Source: an uncultured Rubrobacteraceae bacterium | GTDB lineage: Bacteria > Actinomycetota > Rubrobacteria > Rubrobacterales > Rubrobacteraceae | Assembly (NCBI GenBank): GCA_902805985.1 | Contig: CADCUW010000498.1 | Span: forward strand, 1 to 11,835 | Reading direction: 5' to 3' | DNA: 11,835 nucleotides | In this document: positions 5,895 through 11,835 of the stretch, piece after piece | How the letters are laid out: each line of letters begins with the position of its first letter | Numbering within the stretch: the stretch's first letter is position 1 | The notes under the pieces: model-generated | What the model was told of the DNA's origin: nothing | Database searches by the model: none | The model's input: the letters and a program-made list of their open reading frames with translations, nothing else | Translations under genes and position numbers: made by a program

Positions 5895-6983
5895 ATGGGG
5901 CTGACCCGTCGCGAGCGCAAGAAACGCCGCAGGGAACTGACGAAGGCCCGCCGTAAGGTCCTCAACCGTCGGCTGCTCCTGGCGCTGCCGCTCGTCGCCC
6001 TCGTTGCCGGGCTGCTGATCTTCCTGGCCCCCACGAACGATGACCCCGTCTCCCACGCCCAGGCCCCCGTCGTCGAGCCGCGCCTCGACCCGCCGGCCGC
6101 GACGGAGGCCGGGCGGGAGGACGAGGCATCCGACGGGGCGTCCGACGGGGCGTCCGACGGGGCGACGCCCAGCGAGACGGCGCGGGGCGCTGCGGCCGGG
6201 ATCTCCGGGGGCGAGACGAAGGCCTTGCGCGCCGAGCTCGAGGGGATAGCGCAGGCCTATCCCGGCAGGTACGGGGTGATCGTCTCCGACCCGTCCTCCG
6301 GCGAGACCGTCTCGATGGACCCCGACGGCCGCTTTCTGGCGGCCAGCATCAACAAGCTGCCCGTCTTGATGGCGCTCTACAGGTCCGCGGCGGCCGGAAC
6401 GGTGAACCTGGATGATGAGATCTCCATGCAGGCCTCCGACGTGCAGGCCTACGGCACCGGCTCCCTCTACACAAAGCCCATCGGGTACACCATCACGCTG
6501 CGCGAGTGCGCGGGGTTACTCATCAAGGAGAGCGACAACACGGCCTGGAAGATGCTCGACCGCTACCTGGGCCGGGACTTTATCCGCTCTGAGCTCTACA
6601 GCGCGGGCGCCCGCTCTACGGAGTACTGGATCCCGAACACCACCACCCCGAACGATGTCCTGATCATGCTGGAGAAGATCTCAGATCCCGCCTACACGAG
6701 CCCGGACCTCTCCGCCGAGATGCTGGGCCTCATGACGAACACGGACTTCGAGGACCGCCTGCCCCAACTGCTGCCCGGGGACGCGAGGGTCTCGCACAAG
6801 ATCGGCTCCTACGGCGCCACCTTCGGCGACGCGGGCCTCGTCTTCCCGAACGGCTCCCGCAACGCGGAAGATGCCTACTTTATAGTCGTGATCGTGGACG
6901 AGACCGGCGAGGGCACGGCCCGCGCCGCCATGCAGGAGATGTCGCTGGCGACCTACCGCGCCTATACCAACGACAATCCGTAA
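5895..6983 (+). CDS. Membrane-anchored beta-lactamase-like serine hydrolase
   Basis: A 362-residue protein of the class A beta-lactamase/penicillin-binding superfamily. A very basic N-terminus (1-26) precedes one membrane helix (about 27-45) with no clear cleavage site, suggesting a signal anchor with the enzyme outside. Residues 46-108 form a Pro/Ala/Asp-rich linker with three ASDG repeats. The catalytic domain shows Ser151-x-x-Lys154 (SINK), Ser213-Asp214-Asn215 (SDN) and Lys302-Ile-Gly304 (KIG replacing KTG). TTTP at 249-252 matches the conserved TTP found after the omega loop, but lies only about 36 residues after SDN, against about 51 in TEM-type enzymes. The omega loop with general-base Glu166 is thus shortened or missing. 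The family would then favour a slow-deacylating peptidase or esterase-like role in the wall over antibiotic hydrolysis. ATG 5895 has only a distant AGGGA as ribosome site. CAP and LPXTG surface genes follow. Confidence 0.85.
   Translation: MGLTRRERKKRRRELTKARRKVLNRRLLLALPLVALVAGLLIFLAPTNDDPVSHAQAPVVEPRLDPPAATEAGREDEASDGASDGASDGATPSETARGAAAGISGGETKALRAELEGIAQAYPGRYGVIVSDPSSGETVSMDPDGRFLAASINKLPVLMALYRSAAAGTVNLDDEISMQASDVQAYGTGSLYTKPIGYTITLRECAGLLIKESDNTAWKMLDRYLGRDFIRSELYSAGARSTEYWIPNTTTPNDVLIMLEKISDPAYTSPDLSAEMLGLMTNTDFEDRLPQLLPGDARVSHKIGSYGATFGDAGLVFPNGSRNAEDAYFIVVIVDETGEGTARAAMQEMSLATYRAYTNDNP
6126..6161 (+). repeat. Three tandem 12-bp units encoding ASDG repeats
   Basis: Three consecutive 12-nt units (gcrTCCGACGGG with one base difference in the first) encode Ala-Ser-Asp-Gly three times within the extracellular linker of the serine hydrolase. 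The in-frame unit length means copy-number change would alter linker length without a frameshift. Confidence 0.85.
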
Positions 6984-6997
6984 GACCCGTCTATCAT
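6970..6997 (+). promoter_or_regulatory. Candidate promoter of the CAP-domain gene
   Basis: ACGACA (6970-6975) and TATCAT (6992-6997) are separated by 16 nt, predicting a start near 7004 and a leader of about 38 nt. The -35 overlaps the end of the serine hydrolase gene. A small inverted repeat, ATGT-a-ACAT, overlaps the -10. Moderate consensus match only. Confidence 0.3.
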
Positions 6998-7041
6998 GTA
7001 ACATCCGGGAGTTCGAGTCGGAAGAGGAGGGGGCTCCTTAA

Positions 7042-7569
7042 ATGAGACGCGCAAGTATGCTGCTGCTGGCGGCCTTGCTGGCGGTGACGGCGGCGATCGG
7101 GGCATCCGCGCTGGATTCGGGTGAAGCCCGGGCCGCCGAGACGGTGAACGTCAGGACGTGCACCGGGGGGAAGATAGCGCTGAAGGCGGACGAGAAGCGC
7201 ATGCTCGAGCTGCACAACCAGAAGCGTAAGGGCCAGGGCCTCCGGCGGCTTTGCGTACATCCCGGGCTGCAGAGGGCGGCCCGCGACCACTCGCAGGACA
7301 TGATCCGGCGCGACTACTTCGGGCACGGCAACGTCGGCAAACGCCTGAAGCGTCACGGCTACAACTGGAGCAGGTACGGTGAGAACATCGTCCCGGACAC
7401 GAAATCTCCCTCCCCCGGCACTACCTTCGACACGTGGGTGGAGAGCTCGTCGCACAGGTCCAACATCCTCGACCGAAAGTTCAGGGAGGTCGGTATAGGC
7501 CTCGCCACAGGCTCCCACAACGGCGAGCGCAAGACGATGTGGACGGCGGATTTCGGGAGCCGCAATTGA
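7042..7569 (+). CDS. Secreted CAP (SCP/PR1-type) domain protein
   Basis: A 175-residue secreted protein. Residues 1-32 are a signal peptide (MRR, a hydrophobic core, likely cleavage after EARAA or nearby). The CAP domain fills 52-172 with its standard signature: LHNQKRKGQGLRRL at 57-70, the helix ARDHSQDMIRRDYFGH ending in His95, GENI with Glu114, TWVESSSHRSNIL containing His138, VGIGLA at 150-155 and a final WTADFG strand. His95, Glu114 and His138 match the cavity residues of the family. Bacterial CAP proteins (YkwD/SafA-associated types) are extracellular, often linked to spores, stress or the envelope, usually with unknown biochemistry. Cys40 and Cys71 may form a disulphide. GGAGG lies 11 nt before the ATG (7026-7030). 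It stands alone, 58 nt after the serine hydrolase and 206 nt before the LPETG gene. Confidence 0.9.
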   Translation: MRRASMLLLAALLAVTAAIGASALDSGEARAAETVNVRTCTGGKIALKADEKRMLELHNQKRKGQGLRRLCVHPGLQRAARDHSQDMIRRDYFGHGNVGKRLKRHGYNWSRYGENIVPDTKSPSPGTTFDTWVESSSHRSNILDRKFREVGIGLATGSHNGERKTMWTADFGSRN

Positions 7570-7674
7570 CCGGGGTCCACGCCGCAACCGATACGAAACA
7601 GCGCCGGATAAACCACCCGCGACACACACCCCACGCCAACCGCCACGATCGGGCCCGTCCACCAGTGATTGTTA

Positions 7675-7743
7675 AGCTTTTTTAAGAAAAAAGGAAAAAA
7701 TACAGTAAATGGTGTTGACATTAGGGTTCTCGGGTATCAAAAT
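7675..7743 (+). promoter_or_regulatory. A-tract-rich promoter of the LPETG surface protein gene
   Basis: A perfect -35, TTGACA, lies at 7715-7720. The -10 is probably CAAAAT (7738-7743, 17-nt spacer), with the overlapping TATCAA (7735-7740) possible at a short 14-nt spacer. Just upstream lies a very AT-rich patch with T6/A6/A6 runs (7678-7700) in an otherwise GC-rich genome. It falls near -50 to -70, where an UP element would contact the RNA polymerase alpha subunit. Within it, CTTTTTT and AAAAAAG (7677-7693) could pair around a 3-nt loop, so part of the tract may also help terminate the CAP transcript. Strong expression is inferred. Confidence 0.6.
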
Positions 7744-7767
7744 GCTCGGCGTAGGTAAATGTCGAAC

Positions 7768-7778
7768 AGGAGGTAATG
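7768..7778 (+). promoter_or_regulatory. Strong Shine-Dalgarno that questions the ATG start
   Basis: AGGAGG (7768-7773) is a near-perfect ribosome site but lies only 2 nt before ATG 7776. The in-frame TTG at 7782 is 8 nt away, the normal distance. Both starts keep a functional signal peptide (MKLRKVM or MRKVM). The site thus favours TTG 7782 by spacing and ATG 7776 by codon strength. Confidence 0.55.
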
Positions 7779-8291
7779 AAGTTGAGGAAAGTAATGCTTT
7801 TGGCGGCCATGCTGGCCATGGTGCTCGCCGCCGCGGTTCCGGCGTTCGCCCAGGATGCCACCGCTGTTGACGAGAGCGTCGCTACGGGCGGCGACGTCCA
7901 GTACGTGGACTGCTCCCAGGTTCAGGCTGCTGTCCAGGCTCAGTACGGCGACGCGAACGCCATCGGTGAAGAGAACGTCGCGGCCGTGGCCAGCGAGCAG
8001 GGCATCACCCAGAACCAGGTCAACGCCTGCCTCGGTGAGGTAAACGGCGTGGTCCAGGCTGGCGAGGACGTCGTTGTAGACGTCGAGGGCTCGGCTACCG
8101 CCGCTGCTGGGGACGAGGGCTCGGCTTCGGCTTCCGCCTCTTCGTCGGCTTCGGCTTCGGCCTCCGCTTCGGCTTCGGCTTCCGCCGCCGCCACTGAGCT
8201 CCCCGAGACGGGTGGCGCTTCGCTGCTCGCGCTCGGTGCTGGCGCCCTGCTGGTCGCCGGTGGCCTTCTGGCCCGCAGGATCGTTCGGTAA
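7776..8291 (+). CDS. Secreted Ser/Ala-rich LPETG cell-wall-anchored protein
   Basis: A 171-residue protein (169 if started at TTG 7782) with a Sec signal peptide cleaved around AFA-Q (residues 23-26). The mature part has a small Cys-containing domain (Cys46 and Cys85 could form a disulphide; several Gln/Val-rich helices at 41-105), an acidic stretch, a Ser-Ala alternating region at 116-139, then the sorting signal LPETG (142-146), a hydrophobic helix and the basic tail ARRIVR. Sortase should cleave between Thr and Gly and join the protein to peptidoglycan. The Ser/Ala run is a wall-spanning stalk type. No function is known to me. Promoter, ribosome site and terminator are all strong, so it is probably an abundant surface protein. 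The stop is followed by further TAA codons in the other two frames (8289, 8293, 8297). Confidence 0.88.
   Translation: MKLRKVMLLAAMLAMVLAAAVPAFAQDATAVDESVATGGDVQYVDCSQVQAAVQAQYGDANAIGEENVAAVASEQGITQNQVNACLGEVNGVVQAGEDVVVDVEGSATAAAGDEGSASASASSSASASASASASASAAATELPETGGASLLALGAGALLVAGGLLARRIVR
8121..8192 (+). repeat. Low-complexity Ser-Ala coding repeat
   Basis: Degenerate tandem repeats of a 6-nt unit (tcggct and variants tccgcc, tcggcc) encode alternating Ser-Ala. The repeat lies between the folded domain and the sorting signal, and slippage here would change stalk length in frame. Confidence 0.85.
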
Positions 8292-8306
8292 CTAACTAAC
8301 CGAACG
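8282..8306 (+). repeat. Inverted repeat spanning the LPETG gene stop codon
   Basis: CGTTCGGT (8282-8289) and ACCGAACG (8299-8306) are perfect 8-bp inverted arms around a 9-nt loop that contains most of the triple TAAC tandem. The hairpin includes the stop codon and precedes the terminator by 11 nt. It may protect the mRNA 3' end. Confidence 0.6.
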
Positions 8307-8317
8307 CAGCATTACAG

Positions 8318-8347
8318 GACGGGCCCCTTCGGGGGTCCGTCTTTTTT
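8318..8347 (+). terminator. Rho-independent terminator after the LPETG gene
   Basis: A 10-bp stem, GACGGGCCCC / GGGGTCCGTC with one G-U pair, is closed by a UUCG tetraloop and followed directly by six T residues (8342-8347). It separates the surface-protein gene from the exopolysaccharide operon. Confidence 0.93.
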
Positions 8348-8349
8348 GT

Positions 8350-8365
8350 GCCCGGTCCTCCGGGC
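8350..8365. repeat. Second small hairpin behind the terminator
   Basis: GCCCGG and CCGGGC pair around the loop TCCT, 2 nt after the T-tract of the main terminator. It could be a backup stop or a leftward terminator fragment; no T-tract follows on the plus strand. Confidence 0.4.
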
Positions 8366-8378
8366 CGTTCTGCTTTCC

Positions 8379-8407
8379 TTGTATTCAGGGGGGGTTGTGG
8401 ATATGCT
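8379..8407 (+). promoter_or_regulatory. Candidate promoter of the exopolysaccharide operon
   Basis: TTGTAT (8379-8384) and TATGCT (8402-8407) have an exact 17-nt spacer. A start near 8414 would leave a leader of about 12 nt with GGTGAT as a weak ribosome site before ATG 8426. It lies just after the upstream terminator, where the operon needs a promoter. Confidence 0.45.
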
Positions 8408-8425
8408 CATGCGCGGTGATCCTGC

Positions 8426-9232
8426 ATGAGCGGTACGGTCTTTAGAATCTCTGTCGGGTTTTTGGTGGGAGTCTTGGCGCTGCTGGCGCTGGCGCTCTGC
8501 GCGTCGGACTACTACATGGAAGAGCAGCAGCGGCTGCTGGCGGCAGGGGACGCGCGGGGCGCTGAGGAGGCCTCGCGGATGGCGCTCCGGCTCGATCCGT
8601 TCGACACCGACGCCCTGGAGGCCCGGGCTCTGACCTTGCAGCAGCAGAGAAGGTACGAGGAGGCCGCGGCGGCCCTGCGGGAGGCCACGGAGCGCGACCC
8701 GAACAACTACTTTCCGTACCTGCTTCTCGGGAACGTGCAGCTCGCCCTAGACGACCCGGACGCCGCCGTGGAGAGCTACCGCGACGTGCTGGAGCTCAAC
8801 CCCAAGGCGACCTCGGCCAGCATCTACATGGCGCAGATCCTGCTGGGCCAGGACAGGATGCAGGAGGCCAAAGAAGAGTACCTGAAGCTGGAGAGGGAGG
8901 ACAGGATCTCCTACGAGGCGCTCTACAACCTGGGGAGGATCGAGGTCCGCACCGGCGAGGCCAAAGAGGGGTTGAGGGACATAAAGACCGCCAGGCGTCA
9001 GGCGCGGTCCGGCTCGGAGGAACTCGAAGGCCCGGCCGCGAGGCAGCAGGAGGAGCTCTTGCGCGGCATGGATCTCGCCGTGGCCGACGCGATGGTGGTC
9101 GCTGGCCGGGAGTCGAAGGCGCGCGAGATCCTCTCGAACAGCACCTCCGAGCAGGCGCCGTCGCTGCTGCAGCTCTTGAACTCCGACCCCGATGCTTACC
9201 GCGAGCAGGTGGTGAATAGTGACATCTACTGA
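8426..9232 (+). CDS. Membrane-anchored TPR protein, first gene of the polysaccharide operon
   Basis: A 268-residue protein with one N-terminal membrane helix (about 7-27) and no cleavage motif, followed by TPR-type helical repeats. Repeat-like units start near 31, 62, 96, 130 and 163, with typical hallmarks such as AEEASRMALRLDPFD, YEEAAAALREATERDPNN and DAAVESYRDVLELNPKA. Residues 190-268 are charged helix without clear repeats. TPR proteins act as docking scaffolds, and those beside wzz/wzy genes usually support export or assembly of the glycan. ATG 8426 is the first in-frame start after a stop at 8417-8419. The 3' end overlaps the Wzz-like gene by 14 nt, indicating coupled translation. No enzymatic residues are expected. 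Confidence 0.85.
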   Translation: MSGTVFRISVGFLVGVLALLALALCASDYYMEEQQRLLAAGDARGAEEASRMALRLDPFDTDALEARALTLQQQRRYEEAAAALREATERDPNNYFPYLLLGNVQLALDDPDAAVESYRDVLELNPKATSASIYMAQILLGQDRMQEAKEEYLKLEREDRISYEALYNLGRIEVRTGEAKEGLRDIKTARRQARSGSEELEGPAARQQEELLRGMDLAVADAMVVAGRESKAREILSNSTSEQAPSLLQLLNSDPDAYREQVVNSDIY

Positions 9233-9953
9233 TCGGCTGGGTTGGCAGGAGGGCCGCAGGGACGCAACCACCGTGGCCGAGGTCCTGCACGTCTTGAGGG
9301 GCCGCCGGTTGCTCGTCGTCGGCGCGTCGCTGGTTCTGGCCGGGGTGGCGCTGCTCTTCGGGCTCTTCAGGGGACCCGCGTACACCGCGGAGGCCGTGGT
9401 TGGCTTCACGCCCCAGGAGATGCCCGACGACGAGAATGCGCAGCAAGCCTTCGCGCAGGAGGTCTTCTCGGCGATCACCTCACCGGGGAGCTTCTCAGAA
9501 GGCGTGAAGGCCGAGGCCGGCTGGCGCGGCGAGTCGGAGGGGTTCAGGGATCGGCTCGACCCCGAGGTCAGCGTGTCCGGTGACGGCGGCATGGAGATGA
9601 GGGTCGCGTTCTCCGGGCGCGAGCCCGAGGGGGCCGCCCGGGTCGCCAACGCCTACGCGGAGACGTTCGCGCTGGAGGCCGGGCGCCTCGGCGCCGGGCA
9701 GCTCTCCGGGGGGACCGGCATCGCGGACGCGCGGGTGATGCGCCGGGCCGTCCCGTCCGAGGGCTCAGGCCCCCCGGCCGTGCTCTACGCGGCCGTCGCC
9801 GCCGGGGTGGGCCTGCTACTCGGGGGGGGCGCCGCGCTCTCGCTGGAGGGGAGGGCCGGTGGATGGCGGGACGTTCGCGACGCCGAGGTGACCCTCAAGG
9901 CCCCGGTGCTCGGGGCCATACCGGACTACTCCCCCGCCGAGAACGAGGGCTGA
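9219..9953 (+). CDS. Wzz-type polysaccharide chain-length regulator (co-polymerase)
   Basis: A 244-residue inner-membrane protein of the Wzz/CapA family. A short cytoplasmic N-terminus (TVAEVLHVLRGRR) leads into TM1 (about 31-50), then an extracytoplasmic domain (51-185) starting with AYTAEAVVGF, the usual strand after TM1, and including ARVANAYAETF at 140-150. The Pro-containing segment AVPSEGSGPP precedes TM2 (about 187-208). The C-terminus has the family element DAEVTLKAPVLGAIPDY (221-237). Such proteins oligomerise around the Wzy polymerase and set glycan length, with a separate BY-kinase in Gram-positives; a kinase-like gene follows after 1 nt. It starts at GTG 9219 inside the TPR gene, with AGGTGG upstream at normal distance. 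The periplasmic domain is somewhat short for the family (about 135 residues). Confidence 0.85.
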   Translation: MTSTDRLGWQEGRRDATTVAEVLHVLRGRRLLVVGASLVLAGVALLFGLFRGPAYTAEAVVGFTPQEMPDDENAQQAFAQEVFSAITSPGSFSEGVKAEAGWRGESEGFRDRLDPEVSVSGDGGMEMRVAFSGREPEGAARVANAYAETFALEAGRLGAGQLSGGTGIADARVMRRAVPSEGSGPPAVLYAAVAAGVGLLLGGGAALSLEGRAGGWRDVRDAEVTLKAPVLGAIPDYSPAENEG

Positions 9954-9954
9954 G

Positions 9955-10590
9955 GTGGGCCTGGGGGCCGTAAGCGGGAACGATACCCGGGCGCTGCTCC
10001 TTAGCCCCGACTCGCCGGTCAGGAGCCACTACGAAGACCTGGCCGAGAGGCTGCTCTCCCTTGAGGGTATCCGCAGCGTGGTGGTCACGAGTCCGGAGCG
10101 CGGGGCGGGGCGCACCAGCGTCTGCGTGGGCCTCGCAGGCGCCGTGGCCGGCATGGGCCGGCGGGCCGGGCTCGTGGACTGTAACCTCGGGGACCCTCAG
10201 CTCCACCGGGTGCTGGGCGAGCCGAACTTCGTCGGCCTCACCAGCGGCCTCGAGGGCGACAAGCCCCTCGAACACTACGGGTACGAGGTGGCGCCGGGCC
10301 TCCTGGTCGTGCCGACCGGGCCCGTGCCCCCCAACCCCACCTCCCGCCTCGAACACGAGAGGCTCGTGGGGGCCGTGCGCTCCCTCGAAAAGGGCCGGGA
10401 CCTCGTCATCCTAGACGGGCCCGTCGCCGGCGGGGTCCTCTCGTCACCCAACCTCTCCGAAGGCTTCGACGGGGTGCTGCTCGTCGTGCACGCCTCCCGG
10501 ACGCCGAAGAGCCTGGCCCGCGAGACCATCGACGACCTTTTGGAGGCGGGGACGAACCTGCTCGGGGTGGTGCTGAACGGGTGCTCGTAA
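9955..10590 (+). CDS. BY-kinase-like P-loop protein (CpsD/CapB type) with altered Walker A
   Basis: A 211-residue cytoplasmic protein of the MinD/BY-kinase superfamily. The N-terminal SPVRSHYEDLAERLLS (20-35) matches the usual S.xxEayR.LrtnL helix. Walker A is SPERGAGRTS (46-55), with Arg53 where ATP-binding relatives have Lys (GEGKST). The Walker A' segment LVDCNLGDPQLHRVLG (73-88) keeps Asp75. VPTGPVPPNPTSRL (119-132) and Walker B VILDGP (151-156) are standard, and LLVVHASRTPK (175-185) corresponds to the late conserved strand. There is no C-terminal tyrosine cluster. The Arg for Lys change suggests weak or lost ATP hydrolysis, and it may act as an allosteric partner of the Wzz-like protein. 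It starts at GTG 9955, 1 nt after the wzz-like stop, with GAGGG 5 nt upstream. Confidence 0.82.
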   Translation: MGLGAVSGNDTRALLLSPDSPVRSHYEDLAERLLSLEGIRSVVVTSPERGAGRTSVCVGLAGAVAGMGRRAGLVDCNLGDPQLHRVLGEPNFVGLTSGLEGDKPLEHYGYEVAPGLLVVPTGPVPPNPTSRLEHERLVGAVRSLEKGRDLVILDGPVAGGVLSSPNLSEGFDGVLLVVHASRTPKSLARETIDDLLEAGTNLLGVVLNGCS

Positions 10591-10612
10591 ACGTCGCAGG
10601 AGGAGCCCCGGC

Positions 10613-11835
10613 GTGAGGGGTGTGGAGACGGTCAGGAGCCGCTTCTTCGGTGCCGGTGTGGAGGAGGGGGGCGAGAAGGGGCGGCGTCCCGGGCGTTTGC
10701 TCGTCGTGTTCAAGTCCTTCGTCTTGCTCTCGCTCGTCGGCGCGACCGTCTTCGGGCTCATGAGTGGCGGCCTCTACGACGACGCGCTGTGGCTACCCGT
10801 GGCCGCCGGCGTGCTGGGACTGCTCTTCGCGACCGTCGTCTCGCGCGGCTTCTACGATGGGATCTCGCGGGAGGGGTGGGTCCTGATCTCCCTCCTCGCC
10901 CTCCTGGTCCTCGTCAAGGGGCTCTCCATGATCTGGACGATAAGCGAGACGGAGACGATCAAGGAGACCTTGAGGACCTCGATGTACCTGGCGGCCTTCG
11001 CCATCGCGCTGGCCGTGGACTCCGCGGTGCCGCGTCTTGGATGGGCGCTGGTCGTCTCCCTGGCGGTGGTGCTGGGCGCGTTCTGGGAGACCTCGTACTG
11101 GTTCGCCCTGCTCCTGCTGCTCCTGGCGGCCGTCGTCGGCGCGAGCGCCTTTGCCAGGGGCGGGTTGCCGGGCCACTGGCAGGTGGGACCGCTTGTGGAC
11201 GGTCTCGGTCTGGCGGTGGCCGGGGTGGCGGGGTACGGGATCTTGCAGAAGGCATACCCGGCAGACTACGAGATAGCCTCCATAGATCGCTACCGGGTGG
11301 ACTCGACCGTGGGATACCCGAACACGGCGGCCGTCATCCTGGGCATGGGGGCGCTGCTCGCGCTCTCGCGGATGACCGCGATCCGCAACCCCCTCCTCCG
11401 GGGGCTCTACGCCGTGCTCCTGCTCGGCTCCCTCGTAACGCTCTACCTGACGCTCTCCCGGGGCGGCATCGGGTCGTTCGGGCTGGGCCTCGGCGTCCTC
11501 TTCGTGCTTGGCGCCAACCGTCTGCAGCTGCTCGCCAACCTCCTGCTCGTCTCCGTCCCCGGCGCCTGGCTCTGGTGGCGGATGCAGGACCTCGGTGCGC
11601 TCCTGAGCCCCGACGCCCCCATGGGGCAGAAAGTGGCCGAAGGGCTCGTCTTCCGGAACGACCTGATCCTAGCCCTCCTCGTCGCCTTCGTGCTTCAGGC
11701 GGCTTACGCCTTCTTCGCCGCCCGCTACGAGCTGACCTCCGTCGCGCGGCGCTACGTCGGCGTGGCCGTGGGTATCGGCGCGGCCCTGGCCGCTGCGGCG
11801 TTCGCCGTCCTACTGATGACCGGGTACGGCGGCGT
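10613..11835 (+). CDS. O-antigen ligase / Wzy-type polymerase membrane protein, 3' end cut
   Basis: An open frame from GTG 10613 to the right edge, at least 407 codons with no stop, so the C-terminus is missing. GGAGGAG lies about 7 nt before the GTG. A basic, Gly-rich cytoplasmic start (1-30) is followed by about ten or more hydrophobic helices. A short loop, SETETIKETLRTS, follows the third helix, and a larger outer loop (about 213-233, DYEIASIDRYRVDSTVGYPN) precedes a helix rich in Ala/Leu. STVGYPNTAA and LTLSRGGIGSFGLGLG match the loop and SRgG motif of the O-antigen ligase/Wzy_C family, which joins or polymerises lipid-linked glycans on the outer membrane face. Together with the Wzz-like and kinase-like genes it completes a Wzy-dependent polysaccharide set. 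Whether it is a ligase or a polymerase cannot be decided from the visible part. Confidence 0.85.
   Translation, partial: MRGVETVRSRFFGAGVEEGGEKGRRPGRLLVVFKSFVLLSLVGATVFGLMSGGLYDDALWLPVAAGVLGLLFATVVSRGFYDGISREGWVLISLLALLVLVKGLSMIWTISETETIKETLRTSMYLAAFAIALAVDSAVPRLGWALVVSLAVVLGAFWETSYWFALLLLLLAAVVGASAFARGGLPGHWQVGPLVDGLGLAVAGVAGYGILQKAYPADYEIASIDRYRVDSTVGYPNTAAVILGMGALLALSRMTAIRNPLLRGLYAVLLLGSLVTLYLTLSRGGIGSFGLGLGVLFVLGANRLQLLANLLLVSVPGAWLWWRMQDLGALLSPDAPMGQKVAEGLVFRNDLILALLVAFVLQAAYAFFAARYELTSVARRYVGVAVGIGAALAAAAFAVLLMTGYGG

Noticed and set aside
5013..6056. 347-codon minus-strand frame across two plus-strand genes
   Set aside because: It spans two plausible coding genes and their spacer, is Arg/Gly/Asp-rich without a recognisable fold, and has no ribosome site.
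6994..7662. 222-codon minus-strand frame opposite the CAP gene
   Set aside because: The opposite strand encodes a complete secreted CAP protein; no features support the minus frame.
7570..7674. RNA gene or small ORF in the GC-rich part after the CAP gene
   Set aside because: No ribosome site with a credible reading frame, no tRNA-like fold and no clear terminator hairpin was seen; I see nothing supportable there before the A-tract region.
8747..9649. 300-codon minus-strand frame opposite TPR and Wzz-like genes
   Set aside because: It crosses the overlap of two well-supported genes and has low-complexity composition.

Overview
The window is a high-GC stretch with nine complete protein genes and one partial gene at each end. 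It contains no RNA genes, CRISPR array, transposase or phage genes. High GC, frequent GTG/TTG starts, heavy use of AGG (Arg) and ATA (Ile) codons, possible leaderless starts and an LPXTG-anchored surface protein point to a Gram-positive actinobacterium. I suspect a Rubrobacter-like lineage, but that is inference from style and not a database match.

Left arm, minus strand (4343 down to 1): four tightly packed genes read leftward. They are an M20-family metallo-dipeptidase (2979-4343), an unrecognised 194-residue protein whose TTG start overlaps the dipeptidase stop (2398-2982), a NurA-like nuclease (1211-2356), and a HerA-like ATPase cut by the window edge (1-1210). The NurA-like stop codon abuts the HerA-like ATG with no spacer. 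NurA and HerA are known as a DNA-end resection pair, and HerA-type motors also occur in phage-defence systems. The HerA-like protein here has an unusual P-loop (GMSGLSTKTS).

Middle, plus strand (4449-8347): cell-envelope genes, each apparently with its own expression signals. They are a two-helix membrane protein with a C-terminal winged helix (4449-4985), an unrecognised protein with two C-terminal membrane helices (5076-5816), a membrane-anchored beta-lactamase-like serine hydrolase with a shortened omega-loop region (5895-6983), a secreted CAP-domain protein (7042-7569), and a secreted Ser/Ala-rich LPETG wall-anchored protein (7776/7782-8291). The last has an A-tract-rich TTGACA promoter, a strong Shine-Dalgarno and a textbook UUCG-loop terminator, so it is probably highly expressed.

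Right arm, plus strand (8426-11835): an exopolysaccharide operon. It comprises a membrane-anchored TPR protein, a Wzz-type chain-length regulator, a BY-kinase-like P-loop protein whose Walker A lysine is replaced by arginine, and an O-antigen ligase/polymerase-type membrane protein that runs off the end. Overlaps and short gaps (14-nt overlap, 1-nt gap, 22-nt gap) indicate a single transcript. Wzz, the BY-kinase-like protein and Wzy/ligase would together control assembly and length of a surface glycan.
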